Below are positions 42,108 through 49,922 of a stretch of 64,000 bases of DNA, piece after piece. The notes below the pieces were generated by a model. That model made no database searches. It was not told the DNA's origin and saw only the letters and a list, made by a program, of their open reading frames with translations. This DNA comes from Pseudomonas mosselii (lineage in GTDB: Bacteria; Pseudomonadota; Gammaproteobacteria; Pseudomonadales; Pseudomonadaceae), in assembly GCF_005796105.1 (NCBI RefSeq), contig NZ_VAUO01000014.1:1-64000 (forward strand), given 5' to 3'. Position 1 is the first letter of the stretch; each line of letters starts with the position of its first letter. The position numbers and the translations under genes are program-made.

Positions 42108-43268
42108 ATGAATATCACCAACCTTGCCAAACGACTTTGCCTGCCCGTTCTGCTGATGATCATGCCGGCCGCCTTCGCGGCCGAGCAGATGATGCCGGCA
42201 CCGCCACAACTGGCCGCCAAGTCCTACGTACTCATGGACGCGTCCAGCGGCAACGTGCTGGTCGAGAACAACGGTGACGAGCGCCTGCCGCCAGCCAGCC
42301 TGACCAAGCTGATGACCGCCTACATCGCCACCCTCGACATCCGTCGCGGCCAGATTGGCGAGAACGACCCGGTCACCGTCAGCGAAAACGCCTGGCGTAC
42401 CGGCGGTTCGCGCATGTTCATCAAAGTCGGTAGCCAGGTCACCGTCAGCGACTTGCTGCACGGCATCATCATCCAGTCCGGCAACGATGCCTCGGTTGCC
42501 CTGTCCGAGCACATCGCCGGTAGCGAAGATGCCTTCGCCGACATGATGAACAAGACTGCCGCCGACCTCGGCATGTCCAACAGCCACTTCATGAACCCGA
42601 CCGGCCTGCCGAACCCGGAGCACTACTCCTCGGCTCACGACATGGCCCTGCTGGCACGCGCGATTATCAACGAAGATCCTGCGCACTACGCCATCTACTC
42701 GCAGAAAGAGTTCTTCTGGAACAACATCAAGCAGCCTAACCGCAACCTGCTGCTGTGGCGTGACAAGACCGTCGACGGTCTGAAAACGGGCCACACCGAA
42801 GAAGCCGGCTACTGCATGGTGGCTTCGGCGGTACGTGACGGCCAGCGCCTGATTGCCGTGGTATTCGGCACCAACAGCGAGCAAGCCCGCGCTGCCGAGA
42901 CGCAAAAGCTGCTGACCTACGGTTTCCGCTTCTTCGAAACCCAGACCTTCTACCAGAAGGGCACCGAGCTGACCCAGGCGCCGGTATGGAAGGGCGCCAC
43001 CTCGCAAGTCAAGGCTGGCCTTGCCAACGACCTGACCATGACCCTGCCAAAAGGCCAATTGAAACGCCTTCAGGCGTCCATGACCATGAACCCGCAGCTG
43101 ACCGCGCCCATCGCCAAAGGTGACGTGATCGGTAAAGTGGAAGTCAAACTGGACGAGAAAGTGGTTCACAGCGCTGACCTGATCGCCCTCGACGGCGTCG
43201 AGGAAGGCGGATTCGTGCGCCGTATGTGGGATAGCATCCGCCTGTTCTTCTACGGTTTGTTCAACTGA
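42108..43268 (+). CDS. dacA: D-alanyl-D-alanine carboxypeptidase (PBP5/6-type)
   Basis: 386 residues. The signal peptide ends near PAAFA, followed by a penicilloyl serine transferase domain with S64-L-T-K67, SGNDAS and KTGHTEEAG. A beta-rich C-terminal domain (about 285-370) precedes an amphipathic membrane anchor ending MWDSIRLFFYGLFN. Removes terminal D-Ala from pentapeptides and sets cross-linking. The ATG at 42108 is preferred to a far upstream in-frame ATG because of the signal peptide and the GAGAGACGG leader. Confidence 0.96.
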   Translation: MNITNLAKRLCLPVLLMIMPAAFAAEQMMPAPPQLAAKSYVLMDASSGNVLVENNGDERLPPASLTKLMTAYIATLDIRRGQIGENDPVTVSENAWRTGGSRMFIKVGSQVTVSDLLHGIIIQSGNDASVALSEHIAGSEDAFADMMNKTAADLGMSNSHFMNPTGLPNPEHYSSAHDMALLARAIINEDPAHYAIYSQKEFFWNNIKQPNRNLLLWRDKTVDGLKTGHTEEAGYCMVASAVRDGQRLIAVVFGTNSEQARAAETQKLLTYGFRFFETQTFYQKGTELTQAPVWKGATSQVKAGLANDLTMTLPKGQLKRLQASMTMNPQLTAPIAKGDVIGKVEVKLDEKVVHSADLIALDGVEEGGFVRRMWDSIRLFFYGLFN

Positions 43269-43282
43269 TACGTGACCTGCAT

Positions 43283-43307
43283 GCCCCCGTGAACCAGGCG
43301 GGGGCAT
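43283..43307 (+). terminator. Possible dacA terminator
   Basis: tgcccccg (43283-43290) pairs with cgggggca (43300-43307), followed by ttgttgc rather than a real T run. It stands between dacA and ybeD, so it may weaken rather than stop read-through. Confidence 0.45.
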
Positions 43308-43341
43308 TGTTGCTGCCACGGCTTACGAGGCCGTTACCGCC

Positions 43342-43617
43342 ATGAGCGAAGAAGACGTCAAGTCGCACAAGATTGAATTCCCCTGCGAGGACTACCCGAT
43401 CAAGGTGATCGGCGATACCGTTGTCGGTTTCCGTGATACCGTGATCGAGATCCTCAGCAAGCACGCCAAAGTCGACCTGTCGACGCTCGCCGAGCGTCAG
43501 AGCAAGGAAGGCAAGTACACCACCGTGCAGCTGCATATCGTCGCTGAAAGCGAAAACCAGCTGCACGATATCAACAGTGCCCTGCGTGCCACCGGCATCG
43601 TGAAAATGGTGCTGTGA
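43342..43617 (+). CDS. ybeD: DUF493/YbeD-family protein
   Basis: 91-residue ACT-like fold protein. Recognisable pieces are IEFPCEDYPIKVIGDTVVGF and the C-terminal LHDINSALRATGIVKMVL. Its constant place just before lipB suggests a regulatory or accessory role in lipoate metabolism, not proved. The stop overlaps the lipB ATG by one base. Confidence 0.93.
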   Translation: MSEEDVKSHKIEFPCEDYPIKVIGDTVVGFRDTVIEILSKHAKVDLSTLAERQSKEGKYTTVQLHIVAESENQLHDINSALRATGIVKMVL

Positions 43618-44264
43618 TGAACGCTTGTCTCGGTATTCGCGAGCTTGGCCTACAGCCCTACGAACCGGTGCTGGAGGCCATGCGCCGTTTTACCGAGCAA
43701 CGCGGCCCGCACAGCCAGGACGAAATCTGGCTGGTCGAGCATCCCGCCGTGTTCACCCAGGGCCAGGCCGGCAAGGCCGAGCACCTGCTGGTGCCGGGTG
43801 ATATCCCGGTGGTGCAGACCGATCGCGGTGGTCAGGTCACCTACCACGGCCCTGGCCAGTTGGTGGCCTATTTGCTGCTGGATGTGCGTCGCTTGGGTAT
43901 CGGCGTGCGTGAGCTGGTCAGCCGTATCGAACTGACGCTGATCGAGCTGCTCGCCAGCTACGGCGTGCAGGCGGTTGCCAAGCCCGATGCGCCGGGTGTC
44001 TATGTCGATGGAGCGAAGATCGCCTCCCTCGGCCTGCGAATCCGCAACGGTCGTTCTTTCCACGGCCTTGCTCTGAACGTGGACATGGACCTTGCGCCAT
44101 TCCGCCGAATCAACCCCTGTGGGTACGCGGGGCTGGCCATGACCCAGCTGCGTGACCTGGCAGGCCCGATCGAACTCGACGAGGTCAGGACAAGGCTGCG
44201 CGGACAGCTGGTCAAGCACCTCGACTATGCTGAGCAGACGACCCTCATGGGCGGAATCGACTGA
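43617..44264 (+). CDS. lipB: Octanoyl-[ACP]:protein N-octanoyltransferase
   Basis: 215 residues. Transfers octanoate from ACP to lipoyl domains, the first step of lipoate synthesis. The family motifs RGGQVTYHGPGQLVAYLLLD and KIASLGLRIRNGRSFHGLALNVDMDL (catalytic Lys) are present, as is INPCGYAGLAMTQL with the conserved Cys. The ATG at 43617 shares a base with the ybeD stop. lipA follows after 2 nt. Confidence 0.97.
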   Translation: MNACLGIRELGLQPYEPVLEAMRRFTEQRGPHSQDEIWLVEHPAVFTQGQAGKAEHLLVPGDIPVVQTDRGGQVTYHGPGQLVAYLLLDVRRLGIGVRELVSRIELTLIELLASYGVQAVAKPDAPGVYVDGAKIASLGLRIRNGRSFHGLALNVDMDLAPFRRINPCGYAGLAMTQLRDLAGPIELDEVRTRLRGQLVKHLDYAEQTTLMGGID

Positions 44265-44266
44265 AT

Positions 44267-45283
44267 ATGACAACTGTGCAAGAAGCCGTGCCTAACCAGA
44301 TCCCCACGCAAGACGTGACCCCGCGTCCTGCCCCGAAAAAAGTCGAAGCCGGTGTGAAGCTGCGTGGCGCTGAGAAGGTCGCGCGCATCCCGGTGAAGAT
44401 CATCCCTACCGACGAGTTGCCGAAGAAGCCCGACTGGATCCGCGTGCGTATTCCCGTCTCCCCGGAAGTCGACCGCATCAAGCAACTGCTGCGCAAGCAC
44501 AAGCTTCACAGCGTCTGCGAAGAGGCTTCCTGCCCGAACCTGGGCGAGTGCTTCTCGGGTGGTACCGCCACCTTCATGATCATGGGTGACATCTGCACCC
44601 GTCGCTGCCCGTTCTGCGACGTGGGGCATGGCCGTCCGAAGCCACTGGACCTGGACGAGCCCAAGAACCTGGCTGTCGCCATCGCCGACCTGCGCCTGAA
44701 GTACGTGGTGATCACCTCGGTGGACCGTGACGATCTGCGTGACGGCGGCGCCCAGCACTTCGCTGACTGCATCCGCGAGATCCGCGCGCTGTCGCCGGGC
44801 GTGCAGCTGGAAACCTTGGTGCCGGACTACCGTGGGCGTATGGACGTGGCGCTGGAAATCACCGCGCAGACGCCTCCTGACGTGTTCAACCATAACCTTG
44901 AGACCGTGCCGCGCCTGTATAAGGCTGCGCGTCCGGGTTCGGACTACGATTGGTCGCTGGACCTGCTGCAGAAGTTCAAGCAAATGGTTCCGCACGTGCC
45001 GACCAAGTCCGGCCTGATGCTCGGCCTGGGCGAGACCGACGAGGAAGTGATCGAAGTCATGCACCGCATGCGTGAGCACGACATCGACATGCTTACCCTT
45101 GGCCAGTACCTGCAGCCTTCGCGTAGCCACTTGCCGGTGCAGCGCTTCGTGCACCCGGATACCTTTGCCTGGTTCGCCGAGGAAGGCTACAAGATGGGCT
45201 TCAAGAACGTTGCCTCCGGCCCGCTGGTGCGTTCTTCGTACCATGCCGACCAGCAGGCTCACGAAGCCAAGATCAAGCTCTGA
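44267..45283 (+). CDS. lipA: Lipoyl synthase
   Basis: 338-residue radical-SAM enzyme inserting two sulfurs into protein-bound octanoate. Both iron-sulfur sites are visible: the auxiliary cluster cysteines in CEEASCPNLGEC and the radical-SAM motif CTRRCPFC. The C-terminal RSSYHAD supplies the serine ligand of the auxiliary cluster. Normal length. The operon ends with a strong terminator just downstream. Confidence 0.97.
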   Translation: MTTVQEAVPNQIPTQDVTPRPAPKKVEAGVKLRGAEKVARIPVKIIPTDELPKKPDWIRVRIPVSPEVDRIKQLLRKHKLHSVCEEASCPNLGECFSGGTATFMIMGDICTRRCPFCDVGHGRPKPLDLDEPKNLAVAIADLRLKYVVITSVDRDDLRDGGAQHFADCIREIRALSPGVQLETLVPDYRGRMDVALEITAQTPPDVFNHNLETVPRLYKAARPGSDYDWSLDLLQKFKQMVPHVPTKSGLMLGLGETDEEVIEVMHRMREHDIDMLTLGQYLQPSRSHLPVQRFVHPDTFAWFAEEGYKMGFKNVASGPLVRSSYHADQQAHEAKIKL

Positions 45284-45303
45284 GCGGGGCTTGAGCGTAA
45301 CAG

Positions 45304-45338
45304 GCCGATGCACGCCATGAGGCGGCATCGGCTTTTTT
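45304..45338 (+). terminator. Rho-independent terminator of lipBA
   Basis: gccgatgc (45304-45311) pairs with gcatcggc (45325-45332), followed by six T residues and another T-rich stretch. It starts 20 nt after the lipA stop. Confidence 0.9.
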
Positions 45339-45391
45339 GTTTTTGAGCTGCGAGCTTCATGTGGCAAGCGGCAAGCTGTAGGAGTGATGCG

Positions 45392-46330
45392 ATGAATTGT
45401 GTGGAGAGCGCCGCCTCGCGCTTGCCCCAAGCCTTGCAGGTCGGGGCCCGCTTCGCCATTGTTGCCCCGGCTGGCCCAGCGCGGCTGGATCCCGGCAAGG
45501 CACACGATTGGTTTGCGCGGCGCGGCTACCGATGCCGTCTCTATCCGGGCGTCAGCCAGGCCGAAGGCTACCTTGCCGGTAGCGACGGGCAGCGCCTGCA
45601 GGACCTTCACGACGCGTTTGCCGACCCTGACATCGACGCCATCCTGTGCATGCGCGGTGGCTATGGCAGCATGCGCCTGCTCGATGGGCTCGATTTCGAA
45701 CTGATCCGCCGTCATCCCAAGCCCTTGGTGGGCTACAGCGACATTACCGCGCTACACACGGCCATCAACCAGCGTGTCGGGCTGATCACCTTCCATGGCG
45801 CGATGCTCAATGCCGATCTGCTAGGGGAAAAACAGGCGCCCACCGCTTCCTCGCTGTTAGAGCAATTAGGCGGGCAAGTGGGCAGCGGCAGTGCGATTGT
45901 GCACCCTGCGGCCTATCCGTTGAGCACCGTGGTGCCAGGCAACGCGTGCGGCCGCTTGATCGGTGGCAATCTGTCGATGCTAGGGGCCACGATGGGGACC
46001 TTGGCTGAAATCGACAGCCAGGACAGTATCCTGTTCATCGAGGACGTCAACGAGCCGCTGTATCGCATTGATCGTCTACTGACCCAACTACGTCTGGCGG
46101 GCAAGCTACGAAGCGTGAAAGGGGTGCTGGTGGGGGACTTTGCCGGGGTCACGGTGACGGCGTTGACGCCCTTGCTGCTCGATGTGTTCGGCCCGTTGGG
46201 AGTGCCGGTGCTGGCCGGTTGGCGCAGCGGGCATTGCGACCCGAATGTGTGCCTGCCGCTGGGGGCCAAGGTACGCCTCGACAGCGCCGCTCAAAGCCTC
46301 ACGCTGCTACAGCATCTGTTCAGGCGCTGA
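45392..46330 (+). CDS. ldcA: Muramoyltetrapeptide L,D-carboxypeptidase (S66)
   Basis: 312 residues. Cleaves the terminal D-Ala from recycled cytosolic muropeptides. Family S66 features: FAIVAPAGPARLD near the start, CMRGGYGSMRLLDGLD, and KPLVGYSDITALH with the nucleophilic Ser, then a Glu in FIEDVNEP and a His in the SGHCDPNVCLPLG stretch. The ATG at 45392 follows AGGAG. It fits the murein-recycling theme set by mpl. The product is cytosolic: no signal peptide. Confidence 0.92.
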   Translation: MNCVESAASRLPQALQVGARFAIVAPAGPARLDPGKAHDWFARRGYRCRLYPGVSQAEGYLAGSDGQRLQDLHDAFADPDIDAILCMRGGYGSMRLLDGLDFELIRRHPKPLVGYSDITALHTAINQRVGLITFHGAMLNADLLGEKQAPTASSLLEQLGGQVGSGSAIVHPAAYPLSTVVPGNACGRLIGGNLSMLGATMGTLAEIDSQDSILFIEDVNEPLYRIDRLLTQLRLAGKLRSVKGVLVGDFAGVTVTALTPLLLDVFGPLGVPVLAGWRSGHCDPNVCLPLGAKVRLDSAAQSLTLLQHLFRR

Positions 46331-46336
46331 AGCACG

Positions 46337-46420
46337 CGCGAGCGGCCTCGTGCCGCGAACACCGGCGCAGCCGGTGCCATCCACCGCAGCCAAAGCCGCC
46401 CAATAGAGGAAAGGCGGCTT
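46337..46420. repeat. REP half-element and hairpin between ldcA and a transglycosylase gene
   Basis: agcggcctcgtgccgcgaacaccggcgcagccggtgccatccaccg is a REP arm with the conserved spacer seen at 13-81. Next, aagccgcc (46393-46400) pairs with ggcggctt (46413-46420), a hairpin that could close transcripts from both converging genes although T runs are short. Confidence 0.65.
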
Positions 46421-46459
46421 GGATTTGGAGTACGGCGGTGACGCCGGGCACCGGGCTGG

Positions 46460-47776
46460 CTATCTGCGGCGCAGGCTGTCGAGCAGCTTGTGCGTCGGAT
46501 ACCCATCGGCAGGCCAGCCCTGCGCTTGCTGCGCGTTGCGGATCGCCTTGCGCGTGTTGGCGCCGATGATGCCATCGGGGTTGCCTGCTTCGTGGCCGCT
46601 GGCATTGAGCAGGGTTTGCAGCTCGATGCGCTCGCTACGGCTGAGCGGCAGGTCATCCTTCGGCCAACTGCCGGCGATGAAGCCCCAGTTCGAGAAACGA
46701 TCGCCCAACAGGCTTACCGCCAGCGCATAGGACGACGAGTTGTTGTACTTGAGGATCGCGCGGAAGTTGTCCAACACCAGGAACGCCGGACCGCGTGCGC
46801 CCGCTGGCAGCAGCAGGGCCGCCGACAGTTGGTTGCTACCCGGTGGCAGCTGAGTGCCGGTAGGTAGTGTCACGCCCAGTTGCAGCCACTCGCTGACTGT
46901 CTTGCGCTGGCTGCCATCGGCCAGCCACCAATCGAAGCCGTCCGGCACCTGGACCTCGAAGCCCCAAGGTTGGCCGCGCTTCCAGCCTGAGCTTTGCAGG
47001 TAGTGGGCGGTCGAGGCCAGGGCGTCGGGGGTGCTGCTCCAGATATCGCGGCGGCCGTCACCGTCGAAGTCCACCGCATGGGTAAGGTAGGTAGTCGGTA
47101 TGAACTGGGTCTGGCCCATGGCACCCGCCCACGAACCGCGCATGGCATCAGGCTGGATATCGCCGTTCTGCAGGATCTGCAACGCGGCGATCAGCTGGTC
47201 CTGGGCGAACTGCGGGCGGCGGCCTTCGTAGGCAAGAGTGGCCAGCGAGCGGATCACTGACTTGTTGCCCTGGAACTGGCCGAAGTTGCTTTCCATGCCC
47301 CACACCGCCACCAATACCTGGCGATCGACGCCGTAGCGCTGTTCGATACGGCTCAGCAACTCGGCGTTCTGCTCCAGCAGTTTCTTGCCATTGCGCACGC
47401 GCACCGGCGACAGCGCGCCATCCAGATATTCCCAGACCGGGCGGCTGAATTCGGGTTGGCTGCGGTCAGCCTTGATCACGTCCAAGTCCGGGGTAACACC
47501 CAGAAACGCACGGTCGAACAGGCTGGCGCTGATACCGGCTTGCAGGGCTTGCTGACGGAACCCGGCCTGCCATTGGGCGAAGGTTTGCAGCGGCTGGATT
47601 TCGGTACTGACCGCAGGCGTGGTGCCGGGGAGTGTCACCACCGGGGCGGGCTGGGCCGGAGCCAGCGGCAGGGCGTCGGCGGCGGTGGGTTTTTCCGCGC
47701 AGGCGACGAGGAGGATGAAACTTGTAGCCGCGATCAGCTGACGGGGTTGCCAGCGCAGGGTGAGACGAGAGGGCAT
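46460..47776 (-). CDS. MltB-like lytic transglycosylase lipoprotein with peptidoglycan-binding domain
   Basis: 438 residues. Lipoprotein signal with lipobox LVAC. The transglycosylase domain carries the catalytic Glu in AVWGMESNFGQFQGN and the family block GSWAGAMGQTQFIPTTYLTHAVDFDGDGRRDIW. A C-terminal PG_binding_1 domain (about 375-438) contains LQTLLNASGHEAGNPDGIIGANTRKAIRNAQ. It differs from the mltB product in having both the lipid anchor and the extra domain. Convergent with ldcA. Confidence 0.9.
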   Translation of the reverse strand: MPSRLTLRWQPRQLIAATSFILLVACAEKPTAADALPLAPAQPAPVVTLPGTTPAVSTEIQPLQTFAQWQAGFRQQALQAGISASLFDRAFLGVTPDLDVIKADRSQPEFSRPVWEYLDGALSPVRVRNGKKLLEQNAELLSRIEQRYGVDRQVLVAVWGMESNFGQFQGNKSVIRSLATLAYEGRRPQFAQDQLIAALQILQNGDIQPDAMRGSWAGAMGQTQFIPTTYLTHAVDFDGDGRRDIWSSTPDALASTAHYLQSSGWKRGQPWGFEVQVPDGFDWWLADGSQRKTVSEWLQLGVTLPTGTQLPPGSNQLSAALLLPAGARGPAFLVLDNFRAILKYNNSSSYALAVSLLGDRFSNWGFIAGSWPKDDLPLSRSERIELQTLLNASGHEAGNPDGIIGANTRKAIRNAQQAQGWPADGYPTHKLLDSLRRR

Positions 47777-47837
47777 GCACAGATCCAGAATTGCAGGTCA
47801 GGTGCCGACCATACCATGCTTGCGCTTTTCATGCCTT

Positions 47838-48002
47838 TCATGCGGCCATAAAGCAGGAAGCCTCCCAATCTCTCGATTGGAAGGCTTCGCGGCGGTAGCT
47901 GCCTTTGCCTTTTGCGGCTCGCTCCTGGCGGCAGCGGAACAGCGGTTGGGCGACGATGGACTTGGCCTTGTTGGGGCCGTGCTTGTTCGGCTTCTTGGAC
48001 AT
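47838..48002 (-). CDS. arfA: Alternative ribosome-rescue factor A
   Basis: 54-residue protein, translated by hand. It starts MSKKPNKHGPNKAK and contains PLFRCRQERAAKGKGSYRR followed by DWEAS, matching the PLFRxRxExxKGKGSY and NWEAS signature of E. coli ArfA, which recruits RF2 to ribosomes stalled on non-stop mRNA when trans-translation fails. A near-perfect hairpin lies inside the 3' third of the gene, as in E. coli, where it makes arfA mRNA non-stop and so under tmRNA control. The basic N-terminus and KGKGSY element are the ribosome-contacting parts by family. Confidence 0.88.
   Translation of the reverse strand: MSKKPNKHGPNKAKSIVAQPLFRCRQERAAKGKGSYRREAFQSRDWEASCFMAA
47857..47888 (-). promoter_or_regulatory. 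Intragenic hairpin in arfA
   Basis: gaagcct (47857-47863) pairs with aggcttc (47882-47888), and ccaatc (47865-47870) with gattgg (47875-47880); the loop is tctc and there is one mismatch. On the minus strand it is followed by ctgctttatgg. It spans about codons 39-49 of arfA and would truncate the message by RNase III cleavage or termination. Confidence 0.75.
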
Positions 48003-48185
48003 GGCGGGTTCCCGATTGGGTGGATGTCGGGGCGCACTTTAGGCCTGAGCGGGCGAGCGGGCCAATTGATTGTGTTTATGGTTTTGGCAGACGGGCGCGC
48101 CGCTCGCACATGAGGTCGTGTCAACTCAACGAGCAGTGATTTGCGCTGATAGAAATGGGCGTGTGCAGCGTCTGAGGCGCGGAAC

Positions 48186-49223
48186 CTACTCAGCCGGCAA
48201 GCTCAGGCGCTGCCCGGCCATCAGCAGCGAGAGCCGCGCCAGGCTGGTCCAGGGTGAGCCTTCGGCCTGGCCTTTGATCTGTGCGTCGATCCGCTGTGCG
48301 TCCTGCAACAGGGCCGCCCAACGTTGTGCCGAAAGGCGTTGCAGGGCTTTACTGACCAATGGGCGGCGCTTATCCCAGATCGGTGGTCGCGCTTGGCTGA
48401 AGGCCTTGTCCAGCGGTACGCCCTGGCTGAACTGTTGGGCCAGCCCGGCCAGTAGACGCAGTTCGCGGGCCAGCGCCCAGAGAATCACCGGTGGTTCGAC
48501 CCCTTCGCCACGTAGCCCTTCGAGCATGCGCAAGGCATGGCCTGCCTCACCGTTGAGGATGGCATCGACCAGGCCGAACACGTCGAAGCGAGCACTGTCG
48601 GCCACGGCTGCCTGAACTGTTTCGACCGTGATCTGGTTACCGTCGGCCAGGAGCTTGAGCTTTTCGATTTCCTGGGCCGCGGCCAGCAGGTTGCCCTCTA
48701 CCCGCGCGGCGATCAGGTCGACTGCGTCGCGTTGGGCCGACAGTCCGGCCTGGGAAAGGCGCTGGTTGATCCATTGTGGTAGCTGCTGCGCGTCCACCGG
48801 CCAAATCTGGATGAACTGGCACTGGTTGCCCTCGATGAGGGCTTTGCCCCACTTGGTTTTCTGTGCGCTAGCGTCGAGCTTGGGCAGGCTGATCAGTAAC
48901 AGCGTGTCTTCAGCCGGGTTGGCGCAATACTCCAGCAGCGCCGCAGCACCTTTGTCGCCGGGCTTGCCCGAAGGCAGGCGCAGTTCCAGCAGGCGGCGTT
49001 GGGCGAACAGCGACAGGCTGGCACCGGCCAGCAGCAGGTTGCCCCAGTCGAAGTTGGCGTCGGCGCTGAACACCTGGCGTTCATCGAAGCCCTGCTGGCG
49101 CGCCGCGCCACGGATGGCATCGGCGGCTTCCTGGCACAGCAGCGGGTCGTCGCCGCTGACGATATAGACCGGCGCCAATGGGCCTTGCAGGTGCTTGTTG
49201 AGTTGCGCGGGGGAGAGTTTCAT
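48186..49223 (-). CDS. holA: DNA polymerase III delta subunit
   Basis: 345-residue clamp-loader subunit that opens the beta sliding clamp. N-terminal MKLSPAQLNKHLQGPLAPVYIVSGDDPLLCQEAADAIR is characteristic, with an AAA+-like fold lacking a functional Walker A, as expected for delta. Later stretches VARVEGNLLAAAQEIEKLKLL and VDAILNGEAGHALRMLEGLRGEG fit the family. It lies 37 nt after lptE on the same strand. Confidence 0.96.
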   Translation of the reverse strand: MKLSPAQLNKHLQGPLAPVYIVSGDDPLLCQEAADAIRGAARQQGFDERQVFSADANFDWGNLLLAGASLSLFAQRRLLELRLPSGKPGDKGAAALLEYCANPAEDTLLLISLPKLDASAQKTKWGKALIEGNQCQFIQIWPVDAQQLPQWINQRLSQAGLSAQRDAVDLIAARVEGNLLAAAQEIEKLKLLADGNQITVETVQAAVADSARFDVFGLVDAILNGEAGHALRMLEGLRGEGVEPPVILWALARELRLLAGLAQQFSQGVPLDKAFSQARPPIWDKRRPLVSKALQRLSAQRWAALLQDAQRIDAQIKGQAEGSPWTSLARLSLLMAGQRLSLPAE

Positions 49224-49260
49224 GGTGGTAGGCGGGGCACCCGAGGTGCCCCGCTCGGAC

Positions 49261-49866
49261 TCACTGGGCCGGTACTTCCAGCGGGGATTGCTGGGGCGTC
49301 TCGTCCTGAATGCGCTGGGCTTCCTGCGCGGCCTGGGCTTCGGCCTTGGCGCGCTCGTCAGCCCTGCGTTGCAATTTGGCCAGGTGCGCGGGGTCGATGT
49401 ATTGCAGGCGGACCAGCATGGCCTGGACCAGGTCGTTGCGGATTTCCTCGCGGACCTGCGTAACTTCCTGGTCGCCGGCGGTGATGTTGTTGCCGTCGCG
49501 CACGTAGTAGCGGCGTACTTCCAGCTTGTCGCTCAGCAGCGGCGTGTTGTCGCGCCCGTTGATGGTGTATTCCAGGGTCGTGCTCAGCTCGTACTCGGCC
49601 GAACGCGAGGAGCGGGTGTAGGTGGCGGCGCGACGCTCTTCTTTCTCGTCGGCGAGCACCAGTGTGTAAGGTGCGGTGTTGGTGACCGTCACCCCGTTAT
49701 TGGTGAGCGCTTGGCGCAGCTGAACCACGGTGGCACCGTAGCTGTTGCGAGCGCTGAGGCCCAGCTCCTTGACGGCGATTTCATTGGTGCCGGTGCCGCG
49801 CAACTGGAAACCGCAGGCGCTGAGCAGCACGGCCAGGCCCATTACCAGCAGATTGCGTTTGATCAT
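49261..49866 (-). CDS. lptE: LPS-assembly lipoprotein LptE
   Basis: 201-residue outer-membrane lipoprotein that plugs LptD during LPS export. Lipobox LSAC (about Cys18) is followed by GFQLRGTG, typical of LptE, then LSARNSYGATVVQLRQAL and ADEKEERRAATYTRSSRSAEYELSTTLEYTI. The Ala/Glu/Gln-rich tail ends at PAQ. The ATG at 49866 is chosen because it opens a proper signal peptide; sequence upstream in frame belongs to leuS. 56 nt after leuS. Confidence 0.95.
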   Translation of the reverse strand: MIKRNLLVMGLAVLLSACGFQLRGTGTNEIAVKELGLSARNSYGATVVQLRQALTNNGVTVTNTAPYTLVLADEKEERRAATYTRSSRSAEYELSTTLEYTINGRDNTPLLSDKLEVRRYYVRDGNNITAGDQEVTQVREEIRNDLVQAMLVRLQYIDPAHLAKLQRRADERAKAEAQAAQEAQRIQDETPQQSPLEVPAQ

Positions 49867-49922
49867 GTTGTAGCTCCCTCGTGGGCCGATACGCCCGCCC
49901 TGTGCATGGGCGGGCGTTGCCA

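Noticed and set aside
47798..48124. 108-codon open frame on the - strand
   Set aside because: Same strand but wrong frame relative to arfA; its product is Pro/Ser/Arg-rich with no family resemblance, whereas the arfA frame has the KGKGSY signature.
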